64,000 nucleotides of DNA, from assembly GCA_963575645.1 (NCBI GenBank), contig OY754469.1, positions 40,630,753-40,694,752 of the forward strand. The letters run 5' to 3'. Shown piece by piece: positions 49,782 to 62,323 of this stretch. Both the position numbers and the translations under genes were made by a program. The notes below the pieces were generated by a model. That model ran no database searches, was not told the origin of the DNA, and saw nothing but the letters and a program-made list of their open reading frames with translations. Numbering within the stretch: the first letter of the stretch is position 1; each line of letters opens with the position of its first letter. The stretch comes from Xanthostigma xanthostigma (taxonomy: Eukaryota; Arthropoda; Insecta; Raphidioptera; Raphidiidae).

Positions 49782-50308
49782 CAGTGTAACCTCTTTATAA
49801 CGAATCTCAAGGGACCGAGCATTTTTTTTCGTTATAAAGAGTTTTCGTTATATGGAGGGAAGAAAGAAAAATAACCAAATTTCAGCTAATTAATTTATTC
49901 CATGTAGTCTGTTAACTTTGCTTGGCGTTTTTGCTATGCCAATATTTGTTTTGTATTTTATTAAGTATTATGCATGTCTTGACTCTTGGGATGTGGTGGA
50001 ATCACCTTCATTAAACAATAGGAATGTTTCGATATGTTTAGCGGCATCAAGTGCTTGTTGAATAGTTGATGATGGTTAAAAATCATCCTCTTTATCATCT
50101 TCTTCATCTTCATTTTGTTGTATAAAAACAATTACACTGTTAAATACGCCTAAATATGAACATATTTCATCGTAATAGAGAATGGTTGTTACGCTATAAA
50201 GAGGGTATTAATGTATGAGTTTTAAGGTAAACCAACCAAACTGTAAAATTTTCTACGTTATAGGGAGTTTTTCGTTATAACGAAGGACGTTATAAAGAGG
50301 TTACACTG
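49782..50308. mobile_element. pogo/Tigger-type MITE (family P), copy 2
   Basis: TIR CAGTGTAACCTCTTTATAAC at both ends with TA on both sides. About 530 bp, opposite in orientation to 19192-19699 judged from inner sequence such as GGTATTAATGTATGAG. Confidence 0.85.
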
Positions 50309-51204
50309 TATATCTACAATTTACAACAAATTTAAAATAATAATTTATAGTAATTTTGTTCTTCGGTGCTCTGAAGATGAGGGTTTATTCCTCGATACGT
50401 ATTAGCAAATAAATGCAAATATCATATTAGTAACTGCGTTTCTTTTGGATCTTTTTGCCACTGAAGACCTTGCCTTCAAATCATTCAATAATTAAAATTA
50501 CTGTTATAATTCAGTCGCCAAAAATTCTGCTTTGAAAAAAATGTAGAACCTTTACATAAAAGCTAATAAAATTTTTAATAATAGGTACTTTTTGTCGTTA
50601 TCGAAATAGAGACCTCCACGGGATCAATGTACAGTTTGTGTAACATTTGCAACTATAAAACATTAGCTTAATTATAAATTCAAATTTTGTTGTTCGTGAT
50701 TTTATTAATTTGTTTTCTCGGTTCCCTTCGACCATTTGTTTGTTTAATGCATCAATTTATTCTGTGAACGAATTTAAAAAAAACTGCTATTATTTATTTA
50801 AGCAGTGTCACATTTTACACGCTTTGCAGATCGAAAAATAAACATATTTTGCTGCTCATCAAAATATGTAAATTATGAGTCGATTCTAGATTAAACCCAT
50901 TTGTAGCACCTACCGCGTTTTTGGTCGTATATAGCTCGATCGCGTAAACAAGTTTTTCGCACAGTGGTTCAAAAAAATTTGCAAATTACAATATATTTTT
51001 TTTATGTGAAACATTTATTGGCGCGTTTGGCCGCAAAACCCTGCCGTGACGGAACCGGGATCATGCTCTCTTATGCTGAATTTGCTTTTAAGATATTGAT
51101 TTTTTTTAGAAATAAATGGAATGGTATGAGCAAAAAAATGATCACCCTCGTTTTAAATTAGGCATAACACTTTTAAAAACATTGTTCTGAAATTATATCG
51201 ACTT

Positions 51205-51265
51205 GGACAATGTGGTGTATTGGTCAGTGTGTTGATCTTTGGTTCGAATCCACCTCTTTTTAGGC
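51205..51265 (+). repeat. Weak tRNA-like sequence
   Basis: A-box-like TGGTGTATTGGTCAGTG and B-box-like GGTTCGAATCC are present, but acceptor and anticodon stems do not form. Probably a SINE scrap. The rest of 50309-52970 shows little besides two GTCAGTCAGTCCGTCAGTCA tails at about 52220 and 52490 that resemble RTE-type 3' ends. Confidence 0.3.
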
Positions 51266-52977
51266 ATATTTTGTTATCTCATTTAGACCCAGCTTTGATA
51301 TTTGATGATGAAGCCACCACTCAAGTTATATTCTCTTGTATATACAGTGAAATTTATTTTTAAAGCAATATATACATAAGTATTGTTGATATGGTAGCTA
51401 TCTACAGAAAATCGTTCCACTACAACGCAGCATAGATCGGAGATCCAAGGGAGGTTCGTAGGCATTTTATGTGGATCGATTTTTTGTAATCGAGACAGCA
51501 CGTGAAAATTATTTTTTCACATTCTGAAATGGGAAAATGTTGAATCATTACAAAGGTTAATAATAAAAGAAAAGTGACAAGAATTTTGTGAGCGAAACAA
51601 TAGTAGAAAAATAATTTTAAAGGAGTATAAAACAATAAAACGTTGTGCATTATTAGTAAAAAATATGAGAAGATTTCTTTCAAATATAAGAATGAACTTT
51701 TTATACAATATGTCTGGGAGTCTGAATTATTTTGTTAGCAGAAATTTGCCCTGCTACCAGGTTTTTTTTTTAATTAACACTTGAACAGCAAAGAACAAAA
51801 CTATAGTTAATCGAGAATAATTATACGTAACATCGCTAGTAAAATCCTTGCAAACAATTAACAGAATTGCCATTGTTTAAATGTATAGTAGAATGCATCG
51901 TATAATGGATAGCTCAACTCGAATTAGTAGTCTGTACATTAATAGTATAGTCTCAATATCATGTACTGAAATCTTGATTGTCGAATGTATCATTTAGAAA
52001 ATATTTTAAGGAACAACTGAAGGGATGGTCAGAAAGTAATTATTATTAAAGTTGACGTTGAAATCGTATAAGGAATTGGACAATTTAAGAAAGGAATTAC
52101 ACCCTTTTAGGGGTTGAATTTTCAAAAATCCGTTCTTAGCGGATGCCTACGTTATAATAACTGTGTGTGCCAAATTTCAGCTCAATCCGTCCAGTGGTCT
52201 GAGCTGTGCGTTGGTAGATCAGTCAGTCAGTCAGTCCGTCAGTCACAGTTTCCTTTTATATATTTAGATTAGAACGAACAGGGAACTGATGACGGTTTTA
52301 ACAGACCCGCAGTTTTCATGTTACCCATGGCATTGACTATTTCAAACACATGTAGTACCTAATCTGTTTGAATAGTTAAAAGTTATTAATTATTGTAACT
52401 GTTACACAATAGAGCCGTAACCAGAGATGACCGTAACAGCGGAAGTGTTACGTGCTGTTAATATATTCTTCGACAGTATTATTTCAGTCAGTCCGTCAGT
52501 CACGGTTTTCTTTTATATATTTAGATATAGGTATAGTTTTTAACTTTGTCTGTGGAATTAAATTGGAGTATTCAATTTTTGTAGTGCCTTGCATATTTAG
52601 CCTTTTTATTAAAAACAATAATAAATATTAACTATTTAAAAGAAAATTAACGCTTTTTTACTTAGTCACAAAAGGCAAAATCAATTTTCATCCTATGCTG
52701 TTTTAATTTCATAAATTAATGTTTTACAAAGCACAATAATAATTTATGCATTTCCGTTCGCCCACATCAGGAAACCATGACAACATTCGTTGTGCGTTCA
52801 GCTTTAGATGTATTAGGAGACCACGAAATATTCGTTGTGCGTTCTACTAAGGCTGCTTTAGAGTGATGTAATATCTGAGCTGATTTAGGAGGATTTTCAA
52901 GATAAAAAACACTTAAAACACTAATATTTTTGCGAACTTAACTCTTTGAAAGTATAAAATAACATAATAAGGTTCCT

Positions 52978-53670
52978 TTTTGACGTGATAACGTCTTATA
53001 AATTGATGAATCACCAATCTTATAAATTGATAAAACACCGGCTGCATGTTCGAAAAAGTGTAACGTTCGTAACGCGTAACGCGTAACGCATAACGCCTAA
53101 CGTTCCTAACGTTCCTAACGCGTAACGTTTTTTGCTAATTTCTCGCTCAATTTAAATCAGATCGGTTTGAAACCAGTCTTAAACGAAAGAGGAGAACATT
53201 TTACATAGATTTCGTATAACAGAATTTGCCTAAACAGTTTTTTTATACAAATTTATATAGAAAAATATTTTATACAAATTTATATAGAAGAATAGCTGTA
53301 TAAATGCATTGTTGTCTATTGCATGGCGCGCGCGCGACGCGGTCGGTCGTCTTTGTTTGCCGTACATGGAAATTAGAAAATAACGTATGTCTTGTCTTAA
53401 CATGAAAACGGCTGCATTTCTAATGTTTATTTTTTGACATTAGTATTATGTGATTTGCAAAGCCTTCTAAGTTAACTATTGGAATAACTAATTATTATTA
53501 GAACATGATACTTTGTAAGTTGCAAACGTCACTTTTGACATTTCTTATCATTCCGACACCAAGGATAAGCGGATTGAAACCAAATTTTGGGAGGTTTAGG
53601 TTATGTATTACGGAATACGTTATCACGTAAAACTATCGTCCGTAAACCGACTTTACAGACAACCAATTTT
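52978..53670 (-). repeat. Repeat family W, long reverse copy with internal array
   Basis: Right end carries the complement of TTGGTTGTCTGTAAAGTCGG, left end TTTTGACGTGATAACGTC. At 53062-53130 the word TAACG(C/T)(G/T)(T/C) is repeated about eight times where other copies have one or two GGAACGTGACAC words. Confidence 0.65.
53062..53130. repeat. 8-bp minisatellite TAACGCG(T)
   Basis: Successive TAACGCGT, TAACGCAT, TAACGCCT, TAACGTTCC units. Very high CpG for this AT-rich window. Confidence 0.75.
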
Positions 53671-54542
53671 TTTTTAAAAAAAGTTATTTTCACTAAGAAT
53701 TCTGTATCTGCAAAGTCTACAACTGATAAATTAAAGATAATAAACACAAAATTATCAAAATTCATGGAGATTTGATTTGCTTTCAAGATAAGAGCTTCGA
53801 AAAACGTTACTAGATTACACTGTTGGCTTTTTATTTCTACAATTTAGCCAGTGGTTACTAGCTATCCAAAATAGTACTCAGCATCGATTTATAGACCAGT
53901 GCAGTTAGCCCAAAATCAAGTGAAAAAGGGACAAAATTAATAACAGAAAACGAATGATGAGGAAGGGAAGAAACTGCCGTCAGAAATACAGAAACCAAAA
54001 ATTCAAATGCGTAAAGGGCCGGGGGGCGCGTTTTAGTGGTCAAACGTGGTTTTTCGTTATTTCCGGCGAAAGTTGACCTCCAATCAAGAAATGTTGTATG
54101 GCAATGTTGTAGGTATTAAAAGGATCTACAACTTTTATGAATATAATTTTTATATGCTTCACGTTGTCTCATTGCTTTGCCGTTCCATTGAGCGAACCTT
54201 ACTATAATGATGACTCCTTAAATTTTGGCACCTGACTAGTACTACGTGTGTAGCACGCCCAGAGAAATGAAGAGAGCATTTCCTTAAAATCCGTAGGTTA
54301 AATATATATTTATATAGGCTGAAAATATTTATACACCAAATGCAGACATGTGAAGGGTTAAGGTTTCGTGAAAATTGAAAACTATGTATTTCTATTACGT
54401 ATCAACGACCATTATTTCTTATTAGCGAATTCAATTCTTTTGTTTTTTATTTTCCTTTCGACACTTTTTTGTCAATATTTAAGTATACATTTTTGTTTTT
54501 ATGTTTTTAAATGATGTCTTTATTTTTCATATTTTTGTAATA

Positions 54543-54924
54543 CAGTCAAACCTGAGTGAGTGAGAACTGGGTAAGCGAGAAAACTCTCTAAGTGAGAGTA
54601 ATTGCCCGTCTTTGCAACCTTCTAAAACCTCTATAAGTGAGAAACAGAAACTTTTTCACTCATGAACCTCTGTAACTGAGACTACTACTTGCCTGTACCT
54701 CTAAAAGCGATAGTCGAACGTATTGATAGTTATACTAAATTTAAGAATGAGTCATAAATAGCTGAACTTACTAACATTGTTTTTCTATAGTTTTTATAGA
54801 CCTCTATACGTGTCAAAGGCCAGTCCTGTACCTCTTTAAACTAGAAACCCGGGTTAGTGAAAAACCTCCATAAGCGAAAAAGGGTACACGGTCCCTTGAA
54901 CTCTTGTTTATACAGGTTCGACTG
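54543..54924. mobile_element. pogo-like MITE, third TIR type
   Basis: Ends CAGTCAAACCT and complement CAGTCGAACCTGTAT, flanked by TA on each side. Inside are many GTGAGA(A/G) words. 382 bp, non-coding. Confidence 0.75.
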
Positions 54925-55049
54925 TATTTCAATATCAAAAAGCTACATATTATTATTATAACACGCAATAATAATAATTTGATTTGTGAATTATTGTCCT
55001 GTTATTACTGAACAATTTTAACAACCTGTCAGGGTGGGTCATATATCTA

Positions 55050-55432
55050 TTAATTAACTATATGAATCATTGCCTATCTACTCAATGTGCGGTGAGTGAA
55101 CGCAACAAAGCGTATCTGCGTCTCTTTCCTCGATGTAATTCCCTGATTTCTCCGATGATAGGATTGGTTGATGTACTTGCATTCAATCTGAATAAAGTAT
55201 CTCTGTTTCAAAAACTTTGTCTTTTCCTATGACGTTAACATGGGCGTACCCGGCTTTTGGCCCAGGAGTGGGCAAATTAGAAATTTCTTAAGCCGGGTCC
55301 CCCGTTCTTGTTTTGCCCTCCTGGATACGCCAGTGCTTACGGCGTAAAAAAAGACAGAAGTATATGTTTGCACCTTAATAGTTCAATTGCGATTTTATTC
55401 CTATGCTCAGTATAGAATAAAAGTATATGGGG
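55050..55432 (+). repeat. Repeat family E, copy 3
   Basis: Colinear with 35285-35690 apart from a short deletion near its start. A reverse fragment follows at 55755-55830, and a (CT)n tract lies at 55660-55690. Confidence 0.6.
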
Positions 55433-55656
55433 TGGGTGCATAATATAAACGCAGTATATTATTGTTGATATTTTCTAATAATTTACTGTATTAAACCGCA
55501 TTTAACTAAAGACCGTCCAAGGATCGTCTTATATCATTTAGGATAATATGCATATATTGCATATATGCATGTAGATTTCGTTAAATAGGTTTTAGTGTAT
55601 TTGTTGAGAAGAGAATATCAAGTCGTTGGAACCAACTGACTCCCTGGAGCTTCAAA

Positions 55657-55691
<35 letters not shown>

Positions 55692-55924
55692 GTATGTAAA
55701 GGGAGTCTAAGACTATGTTTAACATATGGCAAAGTGGTTTATAACCATATACTATTATATACCGAGCATAGGAATAAAATCGAAATCGAACCATTAGGGT
55801 GCAAACATATACTTCTGTCTTTTTTTAAGTCGTAAGAGCTCGTTGTTTCTAATTGGCTAACGCCACAGTTAAAGACATAAAGCTTTTAATAAAGAGAGAT
55901 ATACTCCATGCTAATATATATATT

Positions 55925-56492
55925 CAAATCTTTGATTAAGAGTATTCGTCCCTGCAAATACCTACCCCCTGCAGCCTTCATCTCAAATCTTTTCCCCTCG
56001 CCTAAAAACGGTTCGCGCTCTCCCGACGCTATTTTTAAAGCTAGAGGGTTCTGGTAAACGCCAAATGAAAGACAAAGAATTAGACTACAGATCCTTCAGG
56101 CGAATTTTTTGAAAAACAGTTTCGCCTACGTGTGAAATATTACGTAACTTATTATTTTTTTCAAAAAGTTGTAAGTTTTTTCAGGAATTTTTTTTCAAAA
56201 AATTCGCCTGAAGGATCTGTAGTCTGATTCTTTGTCTTTCATTTGGCGTTTACCAGAACCCTCTAGCTTTAAAAATAGCGTCGGGAGAGCGCGAACCGTT
56301 TTTTGAAAAGATTTGAGATGAAGCGTGCAGGGGGTATTTGCAGGGACGAATACTCTTAACGTCTGAATAGAACTCTTCAAATAAATAAAATGGTCGACCA
56401 ATTTTTTTCAGACTAAAATATTGACAAAAATAAAATTATAAATCAATATTACAAAAAAATGACGTTTCGATCTGGGTTTAGATCTTCTAGTC
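55925..56492 (+). mobile_element. Foldback family F copy broken by a TTAA element
   Basis: TCAAATCTTTGA is separated from CGTCTGAATAGAACTCTTCAA by 55940-56355. After that, the left arm continues to GACGTTTCGATCTGGG and TAGATCTTCTAG, then stops at a second insertion (56493-57060). Confidence 0.7.
55940..56355. mobile_element. TTAA-flanked foldback element (piggyBac-like), copy 1
   Basis: Starts GAGTATTCGTCCCTGCAAAT and ends with its complement; TTAA at 55936-55939 and 56356-56359. Arms of about 170 bp surround an 85-bp loop. The intact target site TTTGATTAACGTCTG is visible in three other family F copies, which proves TTAA duplication. Confidence 0.9.
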
Positions 56493-57060
56493 AGTGCCCG
56501 TAGGCAAAAATTTTATTGATACATACTCTCCCCAAACTTTGTATATAGCTTCATTAGGCCTAGTCTGACACCTATTTCCTCTATGACTTTTCTTGATTTT
56601 GGGGCGTTTTCTCTCTAAACTTTCCGAAAGATGTCGTTTTGACGACATGTAAAAATTTATAGGTACTGTTTGTTTTTTTAATTTGATAGCTTAAACACTT
56701 CAACCAAAACGCTAAAATAATGTTCTCCGACAAATAATATGATTCATTTTAAATGTCTGACACCTAGAATATGTCGACCATATTCGAGGTGTCAGACATT
56801 TTAAATGGTTCATGTTATTTGTCAGAGAACATTAATGTAGCGTTCTGGTTGAAGTTTTTGAGCTATCCAATTAAAAAATCAAACAGTATCTATAAATTTT
56901 TACATGTCGTCAAAACGACATCTTTCGGAAAGTTTAGAGAGAAAACGCCCCAAAATCAAGAAAAGTCATAGAGGAAATAGGTGTCAGACTAGGCCTAATG
57001 AAACCATATACCAAGTTTGGGGAGAGTATGTATCAATAAAATTTTTGTCGACGGGCACTC
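56493..57060. mobile_element. Large foldback with arms of about 270 bp
   Basis: Starts AGTGCCCGTAGGCAAAAAT and ends with the near complement; arms contain ACATACTCTCCCCAAAC, TTTTGGGGCGTTTTCTCTC and GATGTCGTTTTGACGACATG. The loop is at about 56770. Coding potential is slight; one arm holds a short basic frame. Target duplication unclear. Confidence 0.8.
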
Positions 57061-57152
57061 TGGCTATTCTATCTAAAAATATAAAAATTAATTATAGGGA
57101 AAATAAGCAGATTTTACTAATGAATTTTTTTATATTTTTAGATATTTCTGAT

Positions 57153-57203
57153 AACTTTCAAATTTGTTTACCAGTCACTGACTGGTAAACAAATTTGAAA
57201 GTT
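57153..57203. repeat. Perfect 51-bp hairpin
   Basis: Arms of 23 bp, AACTTTCAAATTTGTTTACC plus AGT, are exact complements around a 5-bp loop CACTG. Confidence 0.85.
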
Positions 57204-57836
57204 TTCATGACACATTCTTCGATTCATTACAAGCACATTTGCGTTTCTTTATATAACGTTCATTTTTTCATTTTACCTCCTAACTCGTCGAGGTGTAGTA
57301 TTAGAAGTTTCACTTAAAAAAGAAACGACATACGCAAACTTTGTTTGTGACCACATATGTGGATGCGGCTATAACACAGAGTGAGATGAACCTTAGCTGA
57401 ACCATCTTTGGCTGAACCATACTATGGCTGAACACGAACACAATCGTTCCACCGCATAATACTAGTGTGTGGGGATATTGGCGTATACTCGCCTGCTGTT
57501 CTCTCCTGCAAACTTCTGTTCTTACAGAATATCCTGCCAATCTACATACTACACATATGTGACAGTGGCGGCGCGTGGACATTTTAAAAGGGGTGTTTTG
57601 CAAGGTCAATCGGAGATACCCCCACCACTCATTCCTATAGCCCATGAATGAGTGAAGGTAACTAAATTATGAATTACATCCATGTTTATGATGTTTTTCA
57701 AACACCGCTGACGCTGTAACACTAGTCACTACTGCCATAAGCCGTGTGTCGTGTATCATATGTGTACGACATACGTACCGCCGAGTCGAAATTGTCAAAT
57801 CTGTTGAAAGAATGAAATAGATTCAGTGAACATTAA

Positions 57837-58244
57837 GAGTATTCGTCCCTGCACCCTTCATATCAAATCTTTTCCCCTCGCCTAAAAACGGTTCGCGCTC
57901 TCCCGACGCTATTTTTAAAGCTAGAGGGTTCTGGTAAACGCCAAATGAAAGACAAAGAATCAGACTACAGATCCTTCAGGCGAATTTTTTGAAAAAAAAT
58001 TCCTGAAAAAAAATACAACCTTTTGAAAAAATAATAAGTTACGTAATATTTCACACGTAGGCGAAACTGTTTTTCAAAAAATTCGCCTGAAGGATCTGTA
58101 TAGTCTGATTCTTTGTCTTTCATTTGGCGTTTACCAGAACCCTCTAGCTTTAAAAATAGCGTCGGGAGAGCGCGAACCGTTTTTAGGCGAGGGGAAAAGA
58201 TTTGAGATGAAGGGTGCAGGGGGCATTTGCAGGGACGAATACTC
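57837..58244. mobile_element. TTAA-flanked foldback element, copy 2
   Basis: TTAA at 57833-57836 and 58245-58248. Arms match 55940-56355; the loop is in reverse complement relative to that copy, i.e. inserted in the opposite direction. Confidence 0.9.
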
Positions 58245-58596
58245 TTAAAGCATATGCCAGTGATAGATGCTTATTTGTACTAATGTACTGACAATTAATG
58301 CAGCTCAAAGTAAATCTAAAAAACACGTTATACTTTTGGTGTCAGGAGTTGCACGGTGTACACTGGGGGTATCTGATGATGATGTTTCATGTGCTGCTTT
58401 CGGAGGGCAAAATAGGGCTTGAAAGCAAGAAAGTCACATAGAAACACACGAGTTTGTGGTCTACCGCAGTGGCTGTTGATTGTATAAATATTACCCTATT
58501 TCTTAACTTTAAATATGGAAAATATATAAGTGATTTTAAAATATTATGAAGTGCTTAAGATTTTGGTGATTCTGAAGCGCTCACAGAGGAACCGCC

Positions 58597-58875
58597 TAGA
58601 GTTGGGGAATAAATAACTTCACGATGAAAAAATCACTGTGACCAGCCGTCTAAAATGATCACTGTGATCTGACAAGAGGTAACTACGTTTCAAAGTAACG
58701 TATAATGTTCCATGTCACCGCAATCACGACGGTCGCTCCAACCGAGTAGCCGACGTAACGTCAGACTGAGTGTTTGCTCGGTCGGGATCGACGTGACTAA
58801 GTCACGATGATTTTTCACTGTGATTTTTGTGTAACAGTCACTGTTATCACATAGTAACGACTTTTTCCATGTCTA
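58597..58875. mobile_element. Small hAT-type MITE nested in hAT copy 2
   Basis: 279 bp with TIR TAGAGTTGG / complement TAGACATGG, and exact 8-bp duplication GAACCGCC at 58589-58596 and 58876-58883. The uninterrupted site (AGAGGAACCGCCACTG) is seen in the host family's copy 1 at about 38752-38766. Confidence 0.92.
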
Positions 58876-58889
58876 GAACCGCCACTGAT

Positions 58890-60200
58890 AAGTGTACAAT
58901 GTAGTACATACTATAATATATATGTGTAGTATCGTAAGATATCTGACTTGCATCCTCTTATAGTGTAAGGAATATGTGCTACAAAGTTTTTATTAAAAAT
59001 TACAAATCCGAAATTAATTGTTTTTCTTTCAAGAGTAGAGATATTCTGTGCAATCATGTCTAAAATTTTTTTTAAATTAATAATTTTCATTTGTTATAGT
59101 GTGGCAAATTGACAATAAAACTCCAACACTGACTGAGTGACAGACAAGGCACAGCCTAAGCCGGTAGCTCTAGAATCTAGATTCTAGAAGCATACATTTG
59201 TGCACAGAAGTTCCTTATATAACACTAAGAAAGGATTTCTGAAAATTCATCCTCTAATGCCTATATTTACCGAACACTATTAAAAATAGAAGTTACTAAT
59301 CTTGGAACAAATTTATTCGTTATAGAATAAAATTTACTTTTAATTCACCAAGCAAAATATCAGATAGAAAAGTTAAAGAATAAGTATACACTGCACTATA
59401 CTCCTTGCTCTTTTTGTTGAATATTTGGACGTTCGCACCCAAAAATCCGATCGATGACGTTAGTGTAAACGTCAAAAAAAAACTTTCACAAAATTATAAT
59501 AATGTTTTATCCTAATCCAATTGCACACATAACTTCCACTAACTTTAATGTTTAACTATACATTTCACAAACGTTTAATAAACAACACACAAATAAATTG
59601 ACAAGAGCCAACTGTAGATATAATACGGTCTACTCCACGTTTATCGGTTAAGTATTATGATCTATGTGGCGGCCATTATTATTTTACCAGGCGAATACAT
59701 ATTTATATCCTTGAAGTAAGACAGAATAGATTTATACCTGCAATGAATTGAATAATCGCTATTTACCTGAAGAACAAATGAAACGAATAATTAACTACTT
59801 ACGTTCGGTGAATATGGCCATAATATGTACCTACCTAATCTATAAATTTAAAAAATGGTAAATGTCGGCAAATTTTTAAAGACACTAAAAATTGCAGACA
59901 TTCGATAAATAGCCAACACTTGATAATATTGTAATACGGTAAAGCTGAAGGTTCCACTACTGTTGTATAAAACATTGTTTCATTTCAATCGCGTGTGGTG
60001 TCAAGGGTGGCGGCTAGTATTAAAATAAAATTAATTCAAATAATCTCTTCTTATGAGTTGCATAAATACTTGGAAAGTAACTACTTTAGCCGTTTTGTCC
60101 GATTAATTCCTATCTTGTGTTTGTGGCTGTTTTTTCGTTTTGTTTCGCTTTAAAAGACTAGCTTTGCGCTATACAGACCATATTCAAAAGTTTCCTGTTC
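58890..60200. other. No gene or repeat recognised
   Basis: AT-rich, only short open frames, no terminal repeats found. Confidence 0.5.
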
Positions 60201-60206
60201 TAGATA

Positions 60207-60660
60207 TACAAAGGTCGCTGCACACGAGGCTAGAAACGCTGCTAGGAGTTCTGCTAGCCGGTAGGCTGGGTAGGAAGCTAGAAATGACGTCACTGCGGAC
60301 TGGCCTGCTAGCTCACAAAAAATTAGAACAAGGGCTATTTTCCCTGCTAGATTTGCTGCTAGGTATGAGCAAGAACCAATCAGGAAGCAGTATCTTGTCA
60401 CGTGGGCACTTGAACAAACACCCACAAACCAACATGGCGTCATTCTGATCAGAGTCAGACAACAGAGACGTTTTGCTCTGTGTTTATATTCAAACTGTCA
60501 TTGCGCGCGTACCAGATCTATCCACAAATCAAGCTTGAAAAATAGTCTTGTGTGAAGCGAGCACTAACAGCAATCAAGAAAACCAGCGTTAGAAAACTAG
60601 TGGAGAAATCTAGCAAGGAATCTAGCAGAGTTTCTAGCCTCGTGTGCAACGGTCTTAAGA
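60207..60660. mobile_element. Inverted-repeat element rich in CTAG words
   Basis: Left GCTGCACACGAGGCTAGAAA and right TTTCTAGCCTCGTGTGCAAC are inverted. Between them GCTAG, CTAGCA and similar words recur, which opens spurious frames on both strands. No duplication defined. Confidence 0.7.
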
Positions 60661-60967
60661 TGAGCTCGTTGTACAGTAGGATATTGTGTTATATACAATA
60701 TATTATGTAACTTCTTTGTATTTGTTATATACTTACATATGGAACATTATTATATTGTGCATATTATGCTAAAATGAACGTGGTAAGTGCTTGCATCCAA
60801 ATGAGGTATAGTTTCTGTCCATTGTCTTGCTAAACTAGGACTGACAAACAGTGGCGGTTCGTTTATTAATTAAACAGATTTCATGTCTGATGAATGATTT
60901 TATTCCGCACAGTCGTTTTATGCTTGCAAAAAACAGTTTTTTTTTAAATTTTACAACCTTTTTATGA

Positions 60968-61137
60968 GAAAAAAAAATTGGTTGTCTGTAAAGTCGGTTT
61001 ACGGACGATAGTTTTACGTGATAACGTATTCCGCTCGAATATCATATTTAATAATCACGCACAGGGTCAGCCGGTGTTTCATCAATTTATAAGATTGGTG
61101 ATTCATCAATTTATAAGACGTTATCTCGTCAAAAAAT
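60968..61137 (+). repeat. Repeat family W, copy 4
   Basis: Starts AATTGGTTGTCTGTAAAGTC and ends GACGTTATCTCGTCAAAA. The right part contains AATTTATAAGA twice. Confidence 0.6.
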
Positions 61138-61312
61138 AAAAATCGGGCTTCGGAATGTACAAATAGCCTTTGAAAGGAATCGAACAAAAAATGTTTTTCA
61201 AAAACGGTTTCTCTCATTATTAGTGCGTAATGCGTATACTAATAATGATGAGATATAGAAAGTCACCTATTGACCTACATATATAAATCAAAGGCCTATT
61301 GTCCCCTTCAGT

Positions 61313-62032
61313 TAGGGTTGCCATCCGTCCGGATTTCCACGGATTTGTCCTATTTTTATGGACGTCCGGGGAGCGTCCGGGCGAGTTTTTGTTTACAGTC
61401 CGGATTTTAAAATGACTAGATAAATAATTTTTTATCAAGAGTTGATAGTCATTTAAAAAGATTTATGCTTGCTTATTGGAAAAGAAAGAAAGAATTATTG
61501 CTTGATTTTTTAAATTTTTATAAGGTTCGTTAATTTTATTGGATCGATAAATAGCGGCTATGGATCAATGAATGCTGTACTTTGTATTATTCATTTAATA
61601 TATTAAGATATTAAGATAATATATTAAATGAATAATACAAAGTACAGCATTCATTGATCCATAGCCGCTATTTATCCATCCAATTATTTCGATTAAGGAT
61701 CGCAAATCTACAAATTTTGTAGTAGAAGTTAATTTTATTACCAAAGAAAATAGAGATATAATTAAATATGGAAGTATTTCATGTATTTCGTGTTATGTTA
61801 CTTTAATTTTGTATGTTAAGTTGAATCAAAGATTGTCAAAAATTCATCAATACTAATTCTGTAATACAATTTGTGATGTAGTAGTTAATTATAAAAATAA
61901 ATATAACACAGATTATTTAATTTCATTATAAAAATAATATTTTTTTGGCAATTATGTCCGGGTAGTGAGCTCAAAAATCCGGGTTTTTTTATCTTCTTGT
62001 CCTAGTTATTGACTTTACAGACGGCAACCCTA
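61313..62032. mobile_element. hAT-type element with exact 8-bp duplication
   Basis: TIR TAGGGTTGCCATC / complement TAGGGTTGCCGTC, exact duplication CCTTCAGT at 61305-61312 and 62033-62040. No transposase. It contains the hairpin at 61538-61684. Confidence 0.92.
61538..61684. repeat. Near-perfect hairpin nested in the hAT element
   Basis: Arms of about 67 bp starting ATTGGATCGATAAATAGCGG and including GAATGCTGTACTTTGTATTA differ at only one or two bases; short AT-rich loop. Confidence 0.85.
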
Positions 62033-62323
62033 CCTTCAGTAGGTCAAGTTCACGGATAAGGATGCATTTATGTGCTAATATGCTTCCGAGAAGGAAAAAA
62101 TATAGGTCAAAAAGTACATCCTAATTCTTTTGTAAGTTCAGTTATTTTGTCAGCGATAGCGCCACATGCAAGCACATCCACATTCCATAATAATCAACAA
62201 AGACAAAAAACGGATTATTAAATTTACCTTAAAATTATATCTATAAAAAAATAAAATAATTGTGTCCACCGTGGAAATAACTGTGTTCACCGTGGACATA
62301 TCTAGTAAACAAAAAAGAAATAA

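Larger units (their letters stand above)
57563..58887. mobile_element. hAT-type element (family H), copy 2 with two nested elements
   Basis: Same ends as 37448-38766 (CAGTGGCGGCGCGTG / complement CAGTGGCGGTTC); flanks ATATGTGA and ATAAGTGT agree at 6 of 8 bases. It has been entered by a TTAA foldback (57837-58244) and a second hAT-type unit (58597-58875). Confidence 0.75.

Noticed and set aside
50964..51161. 65-codon plus-strand frame
   Set aside because: Isolated, no motif, no splice context; consistent with chance.
57310..57645. 111-codon minus-strand frame
   Set aside because: Ends within the TIR region of hAT family H and shows no domain; Cys/Arg-rich chance frame.
60140..60448. Open frames on both strands, about 100 codons each
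   Set aside because: They arise from repeated CTAG/GCTAG words within an inverted-repeat element; no protein family likeness.
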